Assembly: GCA_903875425.1 (NCBI GenBank)
Contig: CAIQWC010000012.1
Location: 227,094-291,093 of the forward strand
Reading direction: 5' to 3'
DNA from: an uncultured Actinomycetes bacterium
GTDB lineage: Bacteria; Actinomycetota; Acidimicrobiia; Acidimicrobiales; RAAP-2
Length of the DNA: 64,000 nt
Part shown: piece after piece, positions 53,481 to 62,660 of the stretch
How the letters are laid out: every line of letters begins with the position of its first letter
Position numbering within the stretch: the stretch's first letter is position 1
The notes under the pieces: generated by a model
What the model saw: the letters and a program-made list of their open reading frames with translations, nothing else
Told to the model about the DNA's origin: nothing
Database searches by the model: none
Made by a program: the position numbers and the translations under genes

Positions 53481-54140
53481 TTATCCTTCAGGCGATTTGA
53501 GATAGGAATCGACGTAGGCGCGACCCGAGAGCACTGCGATATCGCCCATCACGGCATCGGTAAATCCTCGAAGGGCGAGCTTTTTAGCTCCTGCGGCCTC
53601 AACGTCAGCGGGGCTGATGTAGCGAGCTTGCCCCACATGAACCTCCACCCGGCGAAACGGCCGCAACATCCTCGACCCCACGGGTTGCACGGCTTGCGTG
53701 CCACGAAGTCCGATCGGCACCACCGCCGCCCCGGTAGCCAGGGCCAAGCGAGCAATACCAACATGGCCACGGTGAACCGAACCATCGAGGGATCGAGTCC
53801 CCTCGGGGTAGAGGGCGAGCACCGCTCCTTCGTGGAGTAAATCTGTGGCCGTGGCAATGGCTCGGATGGCTTCGGAACCCGTACCACGGCGAATTGGTAT
53901 CTGGCCGATCGATCTCATGAACACGCTGGTATGCCAATGGTCAAAGTACTCAGCCTTAGCCAAAAAGGTCACTCTGCGAGGCAGCACCACCGGAAGAAAC
54001 AATGAATCACAGAAACTCTGATGATTGGCGGCCACGATCACGGGTCCCGATCTTGGTAAGCCGTCGAGATTGACGACCTCGATACGAAAGCAAATCCTCA
54101 AGAAGAGTTTTGTCGCTTGACGGGCCAAGGCGTAGATCAC
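53481..54140 (-). CDS. PlsC-type lysophospholipid acyltransferase
   Basis: 219 residues. NHQSFCD is the NHx4D motif. Then FLAKAEYF, GQIPIRRG and YPEGTRSLDG follow as the remaining blocks. This is the best match in the window to a plain AGPAT. It is transcribed away from nrdJ's promoter and lies 41 bases after the aminotransferase gene. It would acylate lysophosphatidic acid at the membrane. Confidence 0.88.
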   Translation of the reverse strand: MIYALARQATKLFLRICFRIEVVNLDGLPRSGPVIVAANHQSFCDSLFLPVVLPRRVTFLAKAEYFDHWHTSVFMRSIGQIPIRRGTGSEAIRAIATATDLLHEGAVLALYPEGTRSLDGSVHRGHVGIARLALATGAAVVPIGLRGTQAVQPVGSRMLRPFRRVEVHVGQARYISPADVEAAGAKKLALRGFTDAVMGDIAVLSGRAYVDSYLKSPEG

Positions 54141-54181
54141 TACTGCTGAACCTAGCGACTTCTCGGGGGCGAACTGGGGAC

Positions 54182-55390
54182 TTAGCCCAGTTTGGTGAGT
54201 ACTTTTCGCAAGTTGCGAACAGCCTGGGCGATGCGCTGCTCATTTTCGATCAGGGCAAATCGGACGTGGTCTTCGCCTCCTGGACCAAAACCATTACCCG
54301 GTGAACTCGCGACTTCCGCTTCGGTGACTAAGAACTTCGAAAATTCCAGCGCTCCCATCTCCCGATAAGGCTCGGGAATGGGTGCCCATACGAACATGGT
54401 GCCTCGTGGCGTCGCAAAGTCCCAGCCGATACGGCTTAAACCCTCAACTAAGGCATTCCGGCGTCCTTGATAAATCTCGCGGACCTCAAAGGGGTAATCC
54501 GATGCTTCGTTCATGGCCACAATAGAAGCGATCTGGATGGGCTGGAAGGTGCCGTAATCAAGATAGCTCTTGAGTTTCGTGAGAGCACCAACAATTTCGG
54601 CGTTGCCCACCATGAATGCCGAGCGCCACCCAGCCATAGAAAAACTCTTCGTCAAGGTGTAGAGCTCGACGGCGACGTCCTTAGCTCCTTCGGCTTGGAG
54701 GATCGACGGCGGCTCGTAGCCGTCATAGCCGCCATCTGCGTAGGCGAAGTCATGGACAATGATGATGTCTCGCTCCCGAGCAAAGTCCACGAGCTCTTGC
54801 ATGCAAGCAAGGTCTACGCATGCGGTCGTTGGGTTGTGGGGGAAGGAAGCGATGAGTACTCGGGGCTTCGTGGTTGCGGCGTCATAGACGCGACGCGTCT
54901 CAGCCATGAACGCATCCCCCACCGCTCGAACATCTCCGTTGACCAGCGATGGGTCCTCGACGTGGACATGCAAAACACCAGCGCCTGCGAAGAGCGGCGC
55001 GTAAATATGGATGGGATACGACGGCGTAGGGACCATGGCGGTATCACCCTCACCGAGCATGACCCACATCAAGTGGCTCAATCCCTCCTTGGCACCCATC
55101 GTGGCGATGACCTCGGTTTCAGGATCAATGGAAACGCCAAATCGTCGCAGGTACAGATCGGCTGCGGCTTGACGCAATTTAGGAATACCGCGCGAAGAGG
55201 AGTACTTGTGGTTTCGAGGATTTTGTGCCGCCTCCACCAACTTATCGACGGCCACTTGGGGCGAAGGTAAGTCTGGATTACCGAATCCCATATCGATGAC
55301 GTCTTTACCTTCTCGACGCGCTTGCAGTTTGAGTTCGTTGATGGTCGCGAAGACGTACGGGGGGAGGTCGTTGATGCGCCGGAATTCCAT
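54182..55390 (-). CDS. PLP-dependent aminotransferase (AlaC-like, class I/II)
   Basis: 402 residues. The start MEFRRINDLPPYVFATINELK and GFGNPDLPSP are typical of the alanine/LL-diaminopimelate-type group. The PLP lysine is in LTKSFSMAGWR, preceded by HDFAYADGGYDGY. PTPSYPIHIYAP and FPHNPTTACV are the cofactor-phosphate and Asn segments. It probably makes alanine from pyruvate, or acts on a broader amino donor set. Not part of an obvious pathway with its neighbours. Confidence 0.88.
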   Translation of the reverse strand: MEFRRINDLPPYVFATINELKLQARREGKDVIDMGFGNPDLPSPQVAVDKLVEAAQNPRNHKYSSSRGIPKLRQAAADLYLRRFGVSIDPETEVIATMGAKEGLSHLMWVMLGEGDTAMVPTPSYPIHIYAPLFAGAGVLHVHVEDPSLVNGDVRAVGDAFMAETRRVYDAATTKPRVLIASFPHNPTTACVDLACMQELVDFARERDIIIVHDFAYADGGYDGYEPPSILQAEGAKDVAVELYTLTKSFSMAGWRSAFMVGNAEIVGALTKLKSYLDYGTFQPIQIASIVAMNEASDYPFEVREIYQGRRNALVEGLSRIGWDFATPRGTMFVWAPIPEPYREMGALEFSKFLVTEAEVASSPGNGFGPGGEDHVRFALIENEQRIAQAVRNLRKVLTKLG

Positions 55391-55407
55391 CTATTGAATT
55401 TACAAGG

Positions 55408-56100
55408 CTAAAGGCGATGCTTGAACGATGCCAGCGCCTCAAGGTCAACCGGCCATCCATAAACCACCCATGAAGCATTCGCTCGACTCGCTAATTCAAG
55501 GTGCTCTTGCAAGGCTTCCCGAGCGGCCGGGGCAGGTCCAGCCCACGTCACCGGACCATTCTTGGCCTCCTCTTTGAGTTCCTCAATCGATACGCCCCAC
55601 AGGTTCACGGTGAGATCGCGATCATGGGCGATTGCTCGCGTCGCTGCGGCAAGACCACCGATCCAGACTTCTATGCCAACTCGCTGCAGCGAGTCCGCCA
55701 CGCTCGCGAGTGACGCTCGACGCTCATCTGCGGAGCCGTATGCAATGCCGTACGCGTCATTCTCTTCTCGGTTTAACTTGTCTCCCGTGCCCAAGGCCGC
55801 GATGACGCGGCCGGGAGCGAGATAGGCCAGAGTTCTGAACTGCGCTTCCAAGACGGCATCGGACACCAAGCCAATTCGAGCCACCAAGGTGCCGACGGTC
55901 AAGCCCGGATGCGTAGCGGCCAGGTGTGCCAAGACCGGGAAGGGTGCGAAAGCCGGCCGGCTGCGATCACCCATGGGCCAGAGATGGTCGTAGCAGAACA
56001 CGCCGTCAATTCCCAAGCGAGCCGCATCAGCGGCTACCCCAAGCGCTTCGACCAAAGAGTCTCGGAAAGTTGGAAGTACCACGCCGACGCGCAGATTCAT
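55408..56100 (-). CDS. LLM-class flavin-dependent oxidoreductase
   Basis: 230 residues. It begins MNLRVGVVLPTF, has FCYDHLWP, RIGLVSD and LGTGDKLNREEN, and resembles the luciferase-like TIM barrel of FMN- or F420-dependent enzymes. It is shorter than most (about 290-330), so the barrel looks condensed. Substrate unknown. It lies 17 bases before the aminotransferase gene and 20 after the SRPBCC gene. Confidence 0.8.
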   Translation of the reverse strand: MNLRVGVVLPTFRDSLVEALGVAADAARLGIDGVFCYDHLWPMGDRSRPAFAPFPVLAHLAATHPGLTVGTLVARIGLVSDAVLEAQFRTLAYLAPGRVIAALGTGDKLNREENDAYGIAYGSADERRASLASVADSLQRVGIEVWIGGLAAATRAIAHDRDLTVNLWGVSIEELKEEAKNGPVTWAGPAPAAREALQEHLELASRANASWVVYGWPVDLEALASFKHRL

Positions 56101-56120
56101 CGTGGGCCTACCTCGGTCGC

Positions 56121-56561
56121 TCAGTGCGAACCTTCGGCGCGAAGTTTCAGTTCACGCAATGCTGCAGTTTGAATTCGGTTCTGTGCCCGAGCCTTGACGA
56201 AACCAGGAATGGGAACCCGGAGTTCAACCTCAAGGTGATAGACAACCTCGCAACCTTGGTCAGCAGCATTGAAGTGATAGGCACCATCAAGCTTCGACGT
56301 TAAATCTCCCGACTCTTGCTTCCACGCCAACACCTCGGGAGCACGTGCGTAGTCATAGCGAAGGGCATAGGTCGTCGACCTTCCAAAGGCGGCGGTGCGA
56401 AATGTCACTAAAGTCGGTCGCCCCAATCCGTCGCGATCATCAATGGTGACTTGTTTGATATCGGCAACCCACTCTGGATACCGCTCGATGTCAGCAGCGA
56501 TCTCGTAGACCGCGGTGGGAGCAAGAAGCACGGTGAGTCGTTCCGTCGTTTCTTCTGACAT
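56121..56561 (-). CDS. SRPBCC family (START-like) protein, Rv2185c-like
   Basis: 146 residues. A START-like hydrophobic-cavity fold is suggested by VYEIAADIERYPEWVADIKQ, the central PTLVTFRTAAFG strand and a C-terminal amphipathic helix (KARAQNRIQTAALREL). Similar genes lie beside the pimB' mannosyltransferase in mycobacteria (Rv2185c). It is 3 bases after the PimB'-like gene here. It may carry a lipid or an aromatic ligand; no catalytic residue is visible. Confidence 0.8.
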   Translation of the reverse strand: MSEETTERLTVLLAPTAVYEIAADIERYPEWVADIKQVTIDDRDGLGRPTLVTFRTAAFGRSTTYALRYDYARAPEVLAWKQESGDLTSKLDGAYHFNAADQGCEVVYHLEVELRVPIPGFVKARAQNRIQTAALRELKLRAEGSH

Positions 56562-56564
56562 GAC

Positions 56565-57734
56565 TCACCTCCCCTTCGTGACGCCACCGCTCACCCGAGG
56601 CCAACCGCTCGCGAGCGCGTCTCCTAGCCTATGCGCGAGGACGTCGTAATCGAAGGATGCCACCGCCCGATCTCGGCCTGCTCGTCCCATCGCTTGCCTG
56701 CGCTCAGGATCGCGCAGGAGCGATGCAATCACGTCGGCGAGCTGGGCGGCGTCGCGTGGTCGCTCGACGATGATGCCTGTTTCGCCATCGACCACCGCGT
56801 CACTCGCTCCACCGGAGCGTCCTGCAATTTGCGGAACACCACAACTCGCAGCTTCCAAGAATACGATGCCAAAGCCTTCTTGTTCGAGGCCGAACCATCG
56901 GTTACGACAGGCCATCACCATAAGATCCGCCGCGGCGATGAGTTCCGGAAGCTCATCATCGGCCACACGGCCCACGAGGCGCACCGGTGCACCACTACGT
57001 TTAATTAAGCGGGTTAAGCGCTTGGTATCTCTACCCGTACCGCCAATGATCACCTCAATACCCGGGGACGAGTCATGGAGCTTTGCGGCTGCCTTGATCA
57101 GGGTGTCCATTCCCTTTCGCGGAACCAAACGACTAACGCTCACCACTAAGTGAGCGCTCGGTGCGACACCAAAGCGAGCACGAACTAATGACGTTTGCTC
57201 CTCGTTGAGGGGCGTGAATCGCTTCGTATCGACACCTGGAGGAATCTGCAAGGTGTCGTTGGGACCACTGAGTCGCCGACCCTCGCGCTCGGGGTAGGGA
57301 CCGGCGGCGATGATGCCAGCGCTTCGTTGAAGGGCTCGCCGCAACATCGATTTCGTCAGAGGTAGACGGCCAGGGATCGTAACTTCAGCGCCATGGAGAA
57401 TTTGTACACAGCGAACGCTTAATGAACCTGCTAGGGATCCAAGCGGGAACGCAGGATCCATAATGACAAGATCAGCACCCGTTCTCGTTACCTGTGCTTC
57501 GATCGCTGCCTTGATGCGCTTGGTTGGAAAAAACAAGATCCGATTCGAAATTCGTACAATGTCGATGCCCTTACGAGCACAGGCGAGATCGAAGCGTTCC
57601 GCTTCAGGATCAGATGTGGCAGTGAGTACCGAAAAGCTTGTTGGATCAAGTCGCTGCCACAATTCCCAGAGGTAGCTCTGGATACCGCCCACCTTGGGGG
57701 GAAAGTCATTCGTGACGAGGAGATGGCGAGACAC
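56565..57734 (-). CDS. GT4 glycosyltransferase, PimB'-like
   Basis: 389 residues from GTG 57734. The GT-B fold has LVTNDFPPKVGGIQSYLWEL at the start (donor/acceptor loop), HGAEVTIPGR, PGVDTKRFTP, SRLVPRKGMDTLIKA and EQEGFGIVFLEAASCGVPQIAG, the E-x7-E-like donor-binding segment. In mycobacteria the closest relative PimB' adds the second mannose to phosphatidylinositol mannosides. A mannosyl-lipid role is likely but the donor sugar is not proven. It leads a run with the SRPBCC gene. Confidence 0.85.
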   Translation of the reverse strand: MSRHLLVTNDFPPKVGGIQSYLWELWQRLDPTSFSVLTATSDPEAERFDLACARKGIDIVRISNRILFFPTKRIKAAIEAQVTRTGADLVIMDPAFPLGSLAGSLSVRCVQILHGAEVTIPGRLPLTKSMLRRALQRSAGIIAAGPYPEREGRRLSGPNDTLQIPPGVDTKRFTPLNEEQTSLVRARFGVAPSAHLVVSVSRLVPRKGMDTLIKAAAKLHDSSPGIEVIIGGTGRDTKRLTRLIKRSGAPVRLVGRVADDELPELIAAADLMVMACRNRWFGLEQEGFGIVFLEAASCGVPQIAGRSGGASDAVVDGETGIIVERPRDAAQLADVIASLLRDPERRQAMGRAGRDRAVASFDYDVLAHRLGDALASGWPRVSGGVTKGR

Positions 57735-57749
57735 GCCACCATTCTCGCA

Positions 57750-57956
57750 CTAGGCGTCAGAGCCCGTGGGGCAATAGCGAAGTGGTGGGACCATTCCGGC
57801 ATTGGAGAGTAAGCGCATGGCGCGTTGCTCGGCGACGTCAATAACAACGGCGTCGCCAGGCTCTCGGCCCAAAATAAAGCTCACCACGCAGCCATCGCAA
57901 GCACCCACTTCCTTACCTACGCAGCCATCGCAATCAATAAACAGGGTTTCACTCAT
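57750..57956 (-). CDS. Small protein with two CxxC motifs
   Basis: 68 residues from ATG 57956, which has AGGAGG seven bases upstream; a longer frame to 58010 is less likely. C9-x-x-C12 and C20-x-x-C23 (DCDGC and ACDGC) form a tight four-cysteine knuckle that could bind zinc or an iron-sulfur cluster. A fifth Cys lies near the end. No known family name. It lies 15 bases upstream of the PimB'-like gene on the same strand and resembles a conserved actinobacterial small protein. Confidence 0.72.
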   Translation of the reverse strand: MSETLFIDCDGCVGKEVGACDGCVVSFILGREPGDAVVIDVAEQRAMRLLSNAGMVPPLRYCPTGSDA

Positions 57957-58017
57957 ATCAATAACCTCCTCGTTTCCCGACCCCGTCATGGTGCCCGGCG
58001 GCTGTGACAAACGAGAT

Positions 58018-58524
58018 TCACGCTTCGTCAGTGGCCTCGAGGCGTATTACGTCGACAGCGGGATGTCCATGGGTAGCCGCCGAAAGTGATTGCGTGACGG
58101 CCTCGACGCCCCAAGCAACCCCTTCGGTGACCACCGTCGAGGCATTGGCTGAGATCAGTGAGAAAAATGGTGGACCAGTAACACCGTAGGCCGACCACAT
58201 CTCGTCCGATATCACGCTCGTGACCCCTGGAACGGTGGTGCGATCACCCTCTCGGAGCATGAGTGCCACTGCGTGGTTCTCAAGTCCGAATCGACCACCT
58301 GCTCTCAGGTGCTCAACCAGGTCCACGCAACCAAGGCAGCCCTCTGAAACGAACAAGAGCAACCACCACGCTTGGTTCATATCGAGGGTTATCACTTCAC
58401 CGTCCACACCTCGTCCGCGAACCGTACGTTTCGCAATGCTCGAAGCAGCGCGCACCGCAATAGGGGCAGCGCTCTTGAGTACCGCTCGCGCCGTCTCAGA
58501 ATCGAGTCGGCCGTCGTCAGTCAT
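58018..58524 (-). CDS. Thioredoxin-fold-like protein with CLGC motif
   Basis: 168 residues. A helical N-terminal part of about 48 residues precedes a strand LLLFVSEGCLGCVDL with C63-x-x-C66, as in a thioredoxin-like active site. PPFFSL near residue 130 fits the cis-proline strand. The CLGC dipeptide is atypical compared with CGPC. No signal peptide is seen, so it would work in the cytoplasm. It overlaps the zinc-ribbon gene by 4 bases and precedes the CxxC small protein. Confidence 0.7.
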   Translation of the reverse strand: MTDDGRLDSETARAVLKSAAPIAVRAASSIAKRTVRGRGVDGEVITLDMNQAWWLLLFVSEGCLGCVDLVEHLRAGGRFGLENHAVALMLREGDRTTVPGVTSVISDEMWSAYGVTGPPFFSLISANASTVVTEGVAWGVEAVTQSLSAATHGHPAVDVIRLEATDEA

Positions 58525-58760
58525 TGCTCTGCGGGTAGGGAGTCCTCGGCATCGCTGAGCTCAACGATTTCGACGGCGCGACCATGTCCGCACCAGCGAC
58601 AGGCAACCTCGTCGACGACGCTCGAAAGGGTTTGGGGATCTTCGATCTCGAGGTCACCTCCGATGCTGTAGTGGTGAAAGGCCTTAATAGTTGCGGTGGT
58701 AACCACGTCAAAGCGGGTCAAGTTCCCACACAGCGAGCAACGGTAACGGGGAGCGTTCAT
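58521..58760 (-). CDS. Zinc-ribbon protein
   Basis: 79 residues. C8-x-x-C11 (RCSLC) and C54-x-x-C57 (CRWC) form a zinc ribbon separated by a 40-residue loop containing TIKAFHHYSIGGD. It resembles short actinobacterial proteins of unknown role. It is the first of three consecutive cysteine-motif genes, and its stop overlaps the next start. Confidence 0.78.
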   Translation of the reverse strand: MNAPRYRCSLCGNLTRFDVVTTATIKAFHHYSIGGDLEIEDPQTLSSVVDEVACRWCGHGRAVEIVELSDAEDSLPAEQ

Positions 58761-58785
58761 GACCGTCGAACCTAGTCGCAGTCCG

Positions 58786-59571
58786 TCATCGAGAGAAACG
58801 GCTCACGATACGTAGGCGCTGCTCGAGGGCTTCAGCGTGAGAAATAATGCCTGTGGCTTCAAGATCATCAATGGCCGAAAGCCGACTTACCTGATCTTGA
58901 TCGAATGACGCCGCCACCGCAGGAGTGCCATTCGGTGGGGTGGGGTCGAATTCGGTGACCAAGCGCGGCACGATCACATCCGATGCGCGGCGGACCTGGG
59001 TGGCATCCAACCCGAAGCGCGAGTCCATATCGAGATCTTCAGATTCGTCCGCACCATGGTCTCGTGAGGCTTCTGCCAACAACCCCTGGCGATCAAGTCG
59101 AGCAGTTCGCATGAGGATTCGTCGCAGCGCTTCGGGTTTCGAGACGTCTGGAATTACCACCGAAGGACCGTCGACGAGCTCAACGATTACGTCGCCCCGT
59201 CCAAAGAGGTGATCCACGATTCCCTGATGTACCTGGATTTCAACGATGCGGTCCAAACTCACCTGATCGCGTCGCGTTCTCAGTCCCGCGACGCTGACAA
59301 CAACTCGTTGGTTCGTCACGGTGATCACGCGAGCACGCCACTGCACCACGCGATGCACCAACAGCACGGCGCCGAGCAGGCCGAGCACGAGGCCAGCTAC
59401 TTTGAGTACCGAGCTCGCGCTGAGATGGTGATCGACGCTTGCCGTAATGAGTATCGCAAGCCCTACCGCGACAACGAAAAGCGGCAGCAGGAGCGATCCT
59501 CGATGACCGCGAAGTTCCACGACCACTTCCTCGTCGTGTCCCAGTTGTTTTTTCCGCAGTCCCATCTCCAT
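58786..59571 (-). CDS. PH-domain (DUF304-type) membrane protein
   Basis: 261 residues. Two transmembrane helices near the N-terminus (LLPLFVVAVGLAILITA and VAGLVLGLLGAVLLV) are followed by a bacterial PH-like domain (ITVTNQRVVVSVAGLRTRRDQVSLDRI, GRGDVIVEL). The C-terminal part ends with a SHOCT-like helix (IDDLEATGIISHAEALEQRL). It is divergent from the large surface-protein gene. Function unknown; these proteins are thought to bind membrane partners. Confidence 0.82.
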   Translation of the reverse strand: MEMGLRKKQLGHDEEVVVELRGHRGSLLLPLFVVAVGLAILITASVDHHLSASSVLKVAGLVLGLLGAVLLVHRVVQWRARVITVTNQRVVVSVAGLRTRRDQVSLDRIVEIQVHQGIVDHLFGRGDVIVELVDGPSVVIPDVSKPEALRRILMRTARLDRQGLLAEASRDHGADESEDLDMDSRFGLDATQVRRASDVIVPRLVTEFDPTPPNGTPAVAASFDQDQVSRLSAIDDLEATGIISHAEALEQRLRIVSRFSR

Positions 59572-59656
59572 TGAGCGTAGAGCCCTACCCCGCTCGAATC
59601 CGGTATCGCCGCTGAACGTGCACCGTCTTCAAGACTCGGCGCTGTAATCTTCGGCG

Positions 59657-61993
59657 ATGCGGGTGCGTTGGCTGTCACTGAGCCTCGGTGTGGCAATGAT
59701 CGTGAGTGTCTGGTCGGTCCAGCCAAGTATGGCGGTATCCGGCCACTTACGCGATGGTCCCGCAGCCTGTAGTGCCGGCTATCCCCCGTCTCCCTATGGC
59801 GGCATGTGCGCAACCTACGGCGGGGTGAATACGTGGTTCGGCTCCTATGGTCCAGGGTTCCCATCGTCGACGGGATGGGGTTTCTGCGCTGACTCACCAA
59901 ACAGCGCAAATTTCTATCCGGATCCCTCCTATCGCTACCAAGCCTCAGCGCCGCCGAGCGGAACGAATACGTCGATCATGAATCCCTTGGGCTACGCCTT
60001 TAGCCAATTCACGGCGCTTGGCTACTGGAGCGGGGTGAAGGGCTCATTCACAAAAGATGAGGCCTTCGTCGCTGGCGACCTCCTCTATGACGCGCAGGCA
60101 TGGGGTACGCCACTTCCCTCCATGCCTCTAGGGGTGGAACGGGCCTATCAGTCTTTGGCAAATTTTTACAACGCAGCGGTTGGCTCCACTGCGAATCCCA
60201 CAATCTCGCTTAGTCAGCAAGGCGGCGGTACGTCATTCGTGGATGCGGCCACCCTGGTAGCCACCGTGACCTTTCCGGGAACTCATCGAGGTATTGCGGG
60301 CCTGGTCGTCACCTTGCAACTCACGAACGCTATTGCCGACGCCAACGGTGCGAGTTCCATCACCCAAACTACTGCCAAGAATGGCACCATTACAGTTCCC
60401 ATTACTGCAATCGGACCTGGACCCCTTCGCGTTGGCGCCACCGCGTCGGTAGCAATCGGCAAACGCGGCATGGGATTTTTTGGACCAACCACACAAATCT
60501 TGAATGCCCAGGTCATTGCTGCACCGAATGCACCGGCCACTATCCAAACAAGCTCAGAATTTACGAGCCAGGGGCCCGCTATGGTTTCTCAGAGTTTCTC
60601 AAAAACCGCGAATGGCAACATGGACCCCACCCAAATCAGTCTCGCAGGTGCCGTCATTGAGGTGTCAACCGCATCTGGCTTCTTGGCTGCAGAGTGCACC
60701 ACGACATCGTTGGGCACCTGTACGACGCCGTCAACGCTTATCGACGCGACAACCTATCTGTGGAAAGAGGTAACGGCTCCTCCGGGCCTCGCAAGCGGTG
60801 CGAGCGGCTCCTTCATTGCGTCAGCGACTTCGAGTGCGACACCGATCGGCCTGGTGGATCCCGGCGAGATGATTCAAGTCGAGGCACTCAAGGTTGATCA
60901 CGCCTCGCCATCGACGATTGTTCCGGGGGCCACGTTTGATCTCTACCGCATGGATCATGCTGCAGGGCCGAATCAACCGGAGGCACCCGCTGACGCGCCA
61001 AGCCTCAAGGGGGGCACGTGGGTGGCTCGAGCTGAATCCACGAGTTCCCCAGCGCTCTTTGGTTGGCAGTATCCAGGCTACGCATACTGCGTTCAAGAAT
61101 TCAGCGCACCGGTTGGCTATTCGTTGAATCCAAATCCCTCCTGCAGCGACGTGGTCATGGGGACCACCACCACGCCACCAACCGTGCTGACCTTACGGGT
61201 TGCCGACGCAGAAACGACAACACAACTCTTTGTGGCAAAGTACAACACCAGCGAACCCGATCAGGGCATCGCGGGTGCCAGTTATGACCTCTACGTCAAA
61301 GACCCCGGACCGCTCTCGACACCGAGTATCGCACCCGAGGACGCTGTTGGAGAACCGGGGCTCACCTGGTACGCCCGAGGCTCTACGAACGCATCTGGTC
61401 ACCTCGGATTCACTATTCCTGTTGGCTATGCCTGGTGTGTCCTTGAACACCAAGCGCCCGTTGACTTTCAACTCGATCCTGGTCTTCATTGCACGGCGAT
61501 AATCCACCACGGGGCTCCCGATCCTGTTCGCACCGTATCGGTGAGTGAAATTCCTCGAACGGTCACCCTCAATGCCTACAAATTCAATGCTTCGGTCCCT
61601 GATAGCGGCGTCCCTAACGCCACCTACGCACTCTTCGTCAAGGGTGCCTTCCCTGATGGCTACACCCCGGTACCGGCTCCTGTGGGCGTGTCCACGCCTC
61701 CTGGCATGATGTTCTACGCCACCGCGACGACGTCCACCACGGGCCATCTCCGTTTCACCGTACCCGCAGGTCACGCCTGGTGTCTTCAAGAACTCACTGT
61801 CCCTCAAGACTACATTCTCGACACGGGACTCCACTGTTCAGCAGTGCTCAACAACGCCGACCAATCCGCCGTGGTGCTTGCGCTTCCTGAGCTAGCCAAC
61901 ACCGGTGCCCCACTGCGCTTCACAATCGTCCTTGCTCTAATCCTCATCGCCGGCGGATTCCTCATCGTGGGTCGCTATCGCCGACGACACTGA
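59657..61993 (+). CDS. Sortase-anchored surface protein with SpaA-like repeats
   Basis: 778 residues. A signal peptide (WLSLSLGVAMIVSVWSV ... AVS) is followed by a Cys-containing N-terminal domain of about 190 residues, an Ig-like domain, and from about residue 410 three SpaA/prealbumin-like repeats (about 411-515, 526-620 and 639-735). Each has a Lys-bearing first strand, a DLYR/DLYV/ALFV strand, and a paired Cys (AYCVQE, AWCVLE, AWCLQE, then CSDVV/CTAII/CSAVL), so each probably holds an isopeptide bond and a disulfide. The end is LPELANTGAP, a hydrophobic helix, then RYRRRH, a sorting signal of the LAxTG type. It resembles Gram-positive adhesins or pilin-like proteins. Confidence 0.88.
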   Translation: MRVRWLSLSLGVAMIVSVWSVQPSMAVSGHLRDGPAACSAGYPPSPYGGMCATYGGVNTWFGSYGPGFPSSTGWGFCADSPNSANFYPDPSYRYQASAPPSGTNTSIMNPLGYAFSQFTALGYWSGVKGSFTKDEAFVAGDLLYDAQAWGTPLPSMPLGVERAYQSLANFYNAAVGSTANPTISLSQQGGGTSFVDAATLVATVTFPGTHRGIAGLVVTLQLTNAIADANGASSITQTTAKNGTITVPITAIGPGPLRVGATASVAIGKRGMGFFGPTTQILNAQVIAAPNAPATIQTSSEFTSQGPAMVSQSFSKTANGNMDPTQISLAGAVIEVSTASGFLAAECTTTSLGTCTTPSTLIDATTYLWKEVTAPPGLASGASGSFIASATSSATPIGLVDPGEMIQVEALKVDHASPSTIVPGATFDLYRMDHAAGPNQPEAPADAPSLKGGTWVARAESTSSPALFGWQYPGYAYCVQEFSAPVGYSLNPNPSCSDVVMGTTTTPPTVLTLRVADAETTTQLFVAKYNTSEPDQGIAGASYDLYVKDPGPLSTPSIAPEDAVGEPGLTWYARGSTNASGHLGFTIPVGYAWCVLEHQAPVDFQLDPGLHCTAIIHHGAPDPVRTVSVSEIPRTVTLNAYKFNASVPDSGVPNATYALFVKGAFPDGYTPVPAPVGVSTPPGMMFYATATTSTTGHLRFTVPAGHAWCLQELTVPQDYILDTGLHCSAVLNNADQSAVVLALPELANTGAPLRFTIVLALILIAGGFLIVGRYRRRH

Positions 61994-62034
61994 GGTACCC
62001 AGCGCACAAGCCCGCGACGGCATCCCCGTCGGCG

Positions 62035-62601
62035 TTACTCGCGTAGCGATGCCATGGCGCTCGTCCAACGGGCCAAGTTACCCAGCATGGATTGAGCCAC
62101 GTCGTCGAGACCCGCGGCGGCGTGAAACACGCCGTCGGCGAGGTATTGCTGGTGGCTCGCGATGGCAACTTGCTCAGCCAAGGGAAACATGCTCAGCGCG
62201 GTGAGCGTCGGCTTCAACGACTGCACAGCACGAGTACCCGCGGAAATCCCACCGTAACTCACAAAGGCCACAGGCTTATAGTTCCATTCACGGTGGAGAA
62301 AGTCGATCGCGTTTTTGAGCGCAGCGTTAAACGAGTGGTTGTACTCGGGCATGACGAAGACAAAAGCATCAGCACGGGTGACCGATGCTGACCACTTCTT
62401 CGTGTCGTCAAAGGCGTAGACGCCGGTCATTGGATGACCCGGTTCGTTGTAAATCGGGAGGTTAAATTCCTTAAGGTCAATCACTGCAACGTCGAAGGAC
62501 CCCTGCTCCTTAGCGACGCCTTCGAACCACGCGGCGATAGCAGGCCCTACTCGGCCGGGACGCGTTGAAGCAATGATGATATGAAGGGTGGGGCGACTCA
62601 T
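62035..62601 (-). CDS. NADPH-dependent FMN reductase-like flavodoxin-fold protein
   Basis: 188 residues. STRPGRVGPAIAAWF is the FMN phosphate-binding loop, and MPEYNHSFNAALKNAIDF with VSYGGISAG are characteristic of the WrbA/YieF-type NADPH:FMN reductase family. It would reduce quinones, chromate or FMN in the cytoplasm. The length is normal. Its gene lies 59 bases downstream of the globin gene on the same strand. Confidence 0.88.
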   Translation of the reverse strand: MSRPTLHIIIASTRPGRVGPAIAAWFEGVAKEQGSFDVAVIDLKEFNLPIYNEPGHPMTGVYAFDDTKKWSASVTRADAFVFVMPEYNHSFNAALKNAIDFLHREWNYKPVAFVSYGGISAGTRAVQSLKPTLTALSMFPLAEQVAIASHQQYLADGVFHAAAGLDDVAQSMLGNLARWTSAMASLRE

Positions 62602-62660
62602 GGAACTCTCCTAGTTGAGGGCGGTGCAGAGACGCATCCTAACGCTGAGTTGCGCATTCT

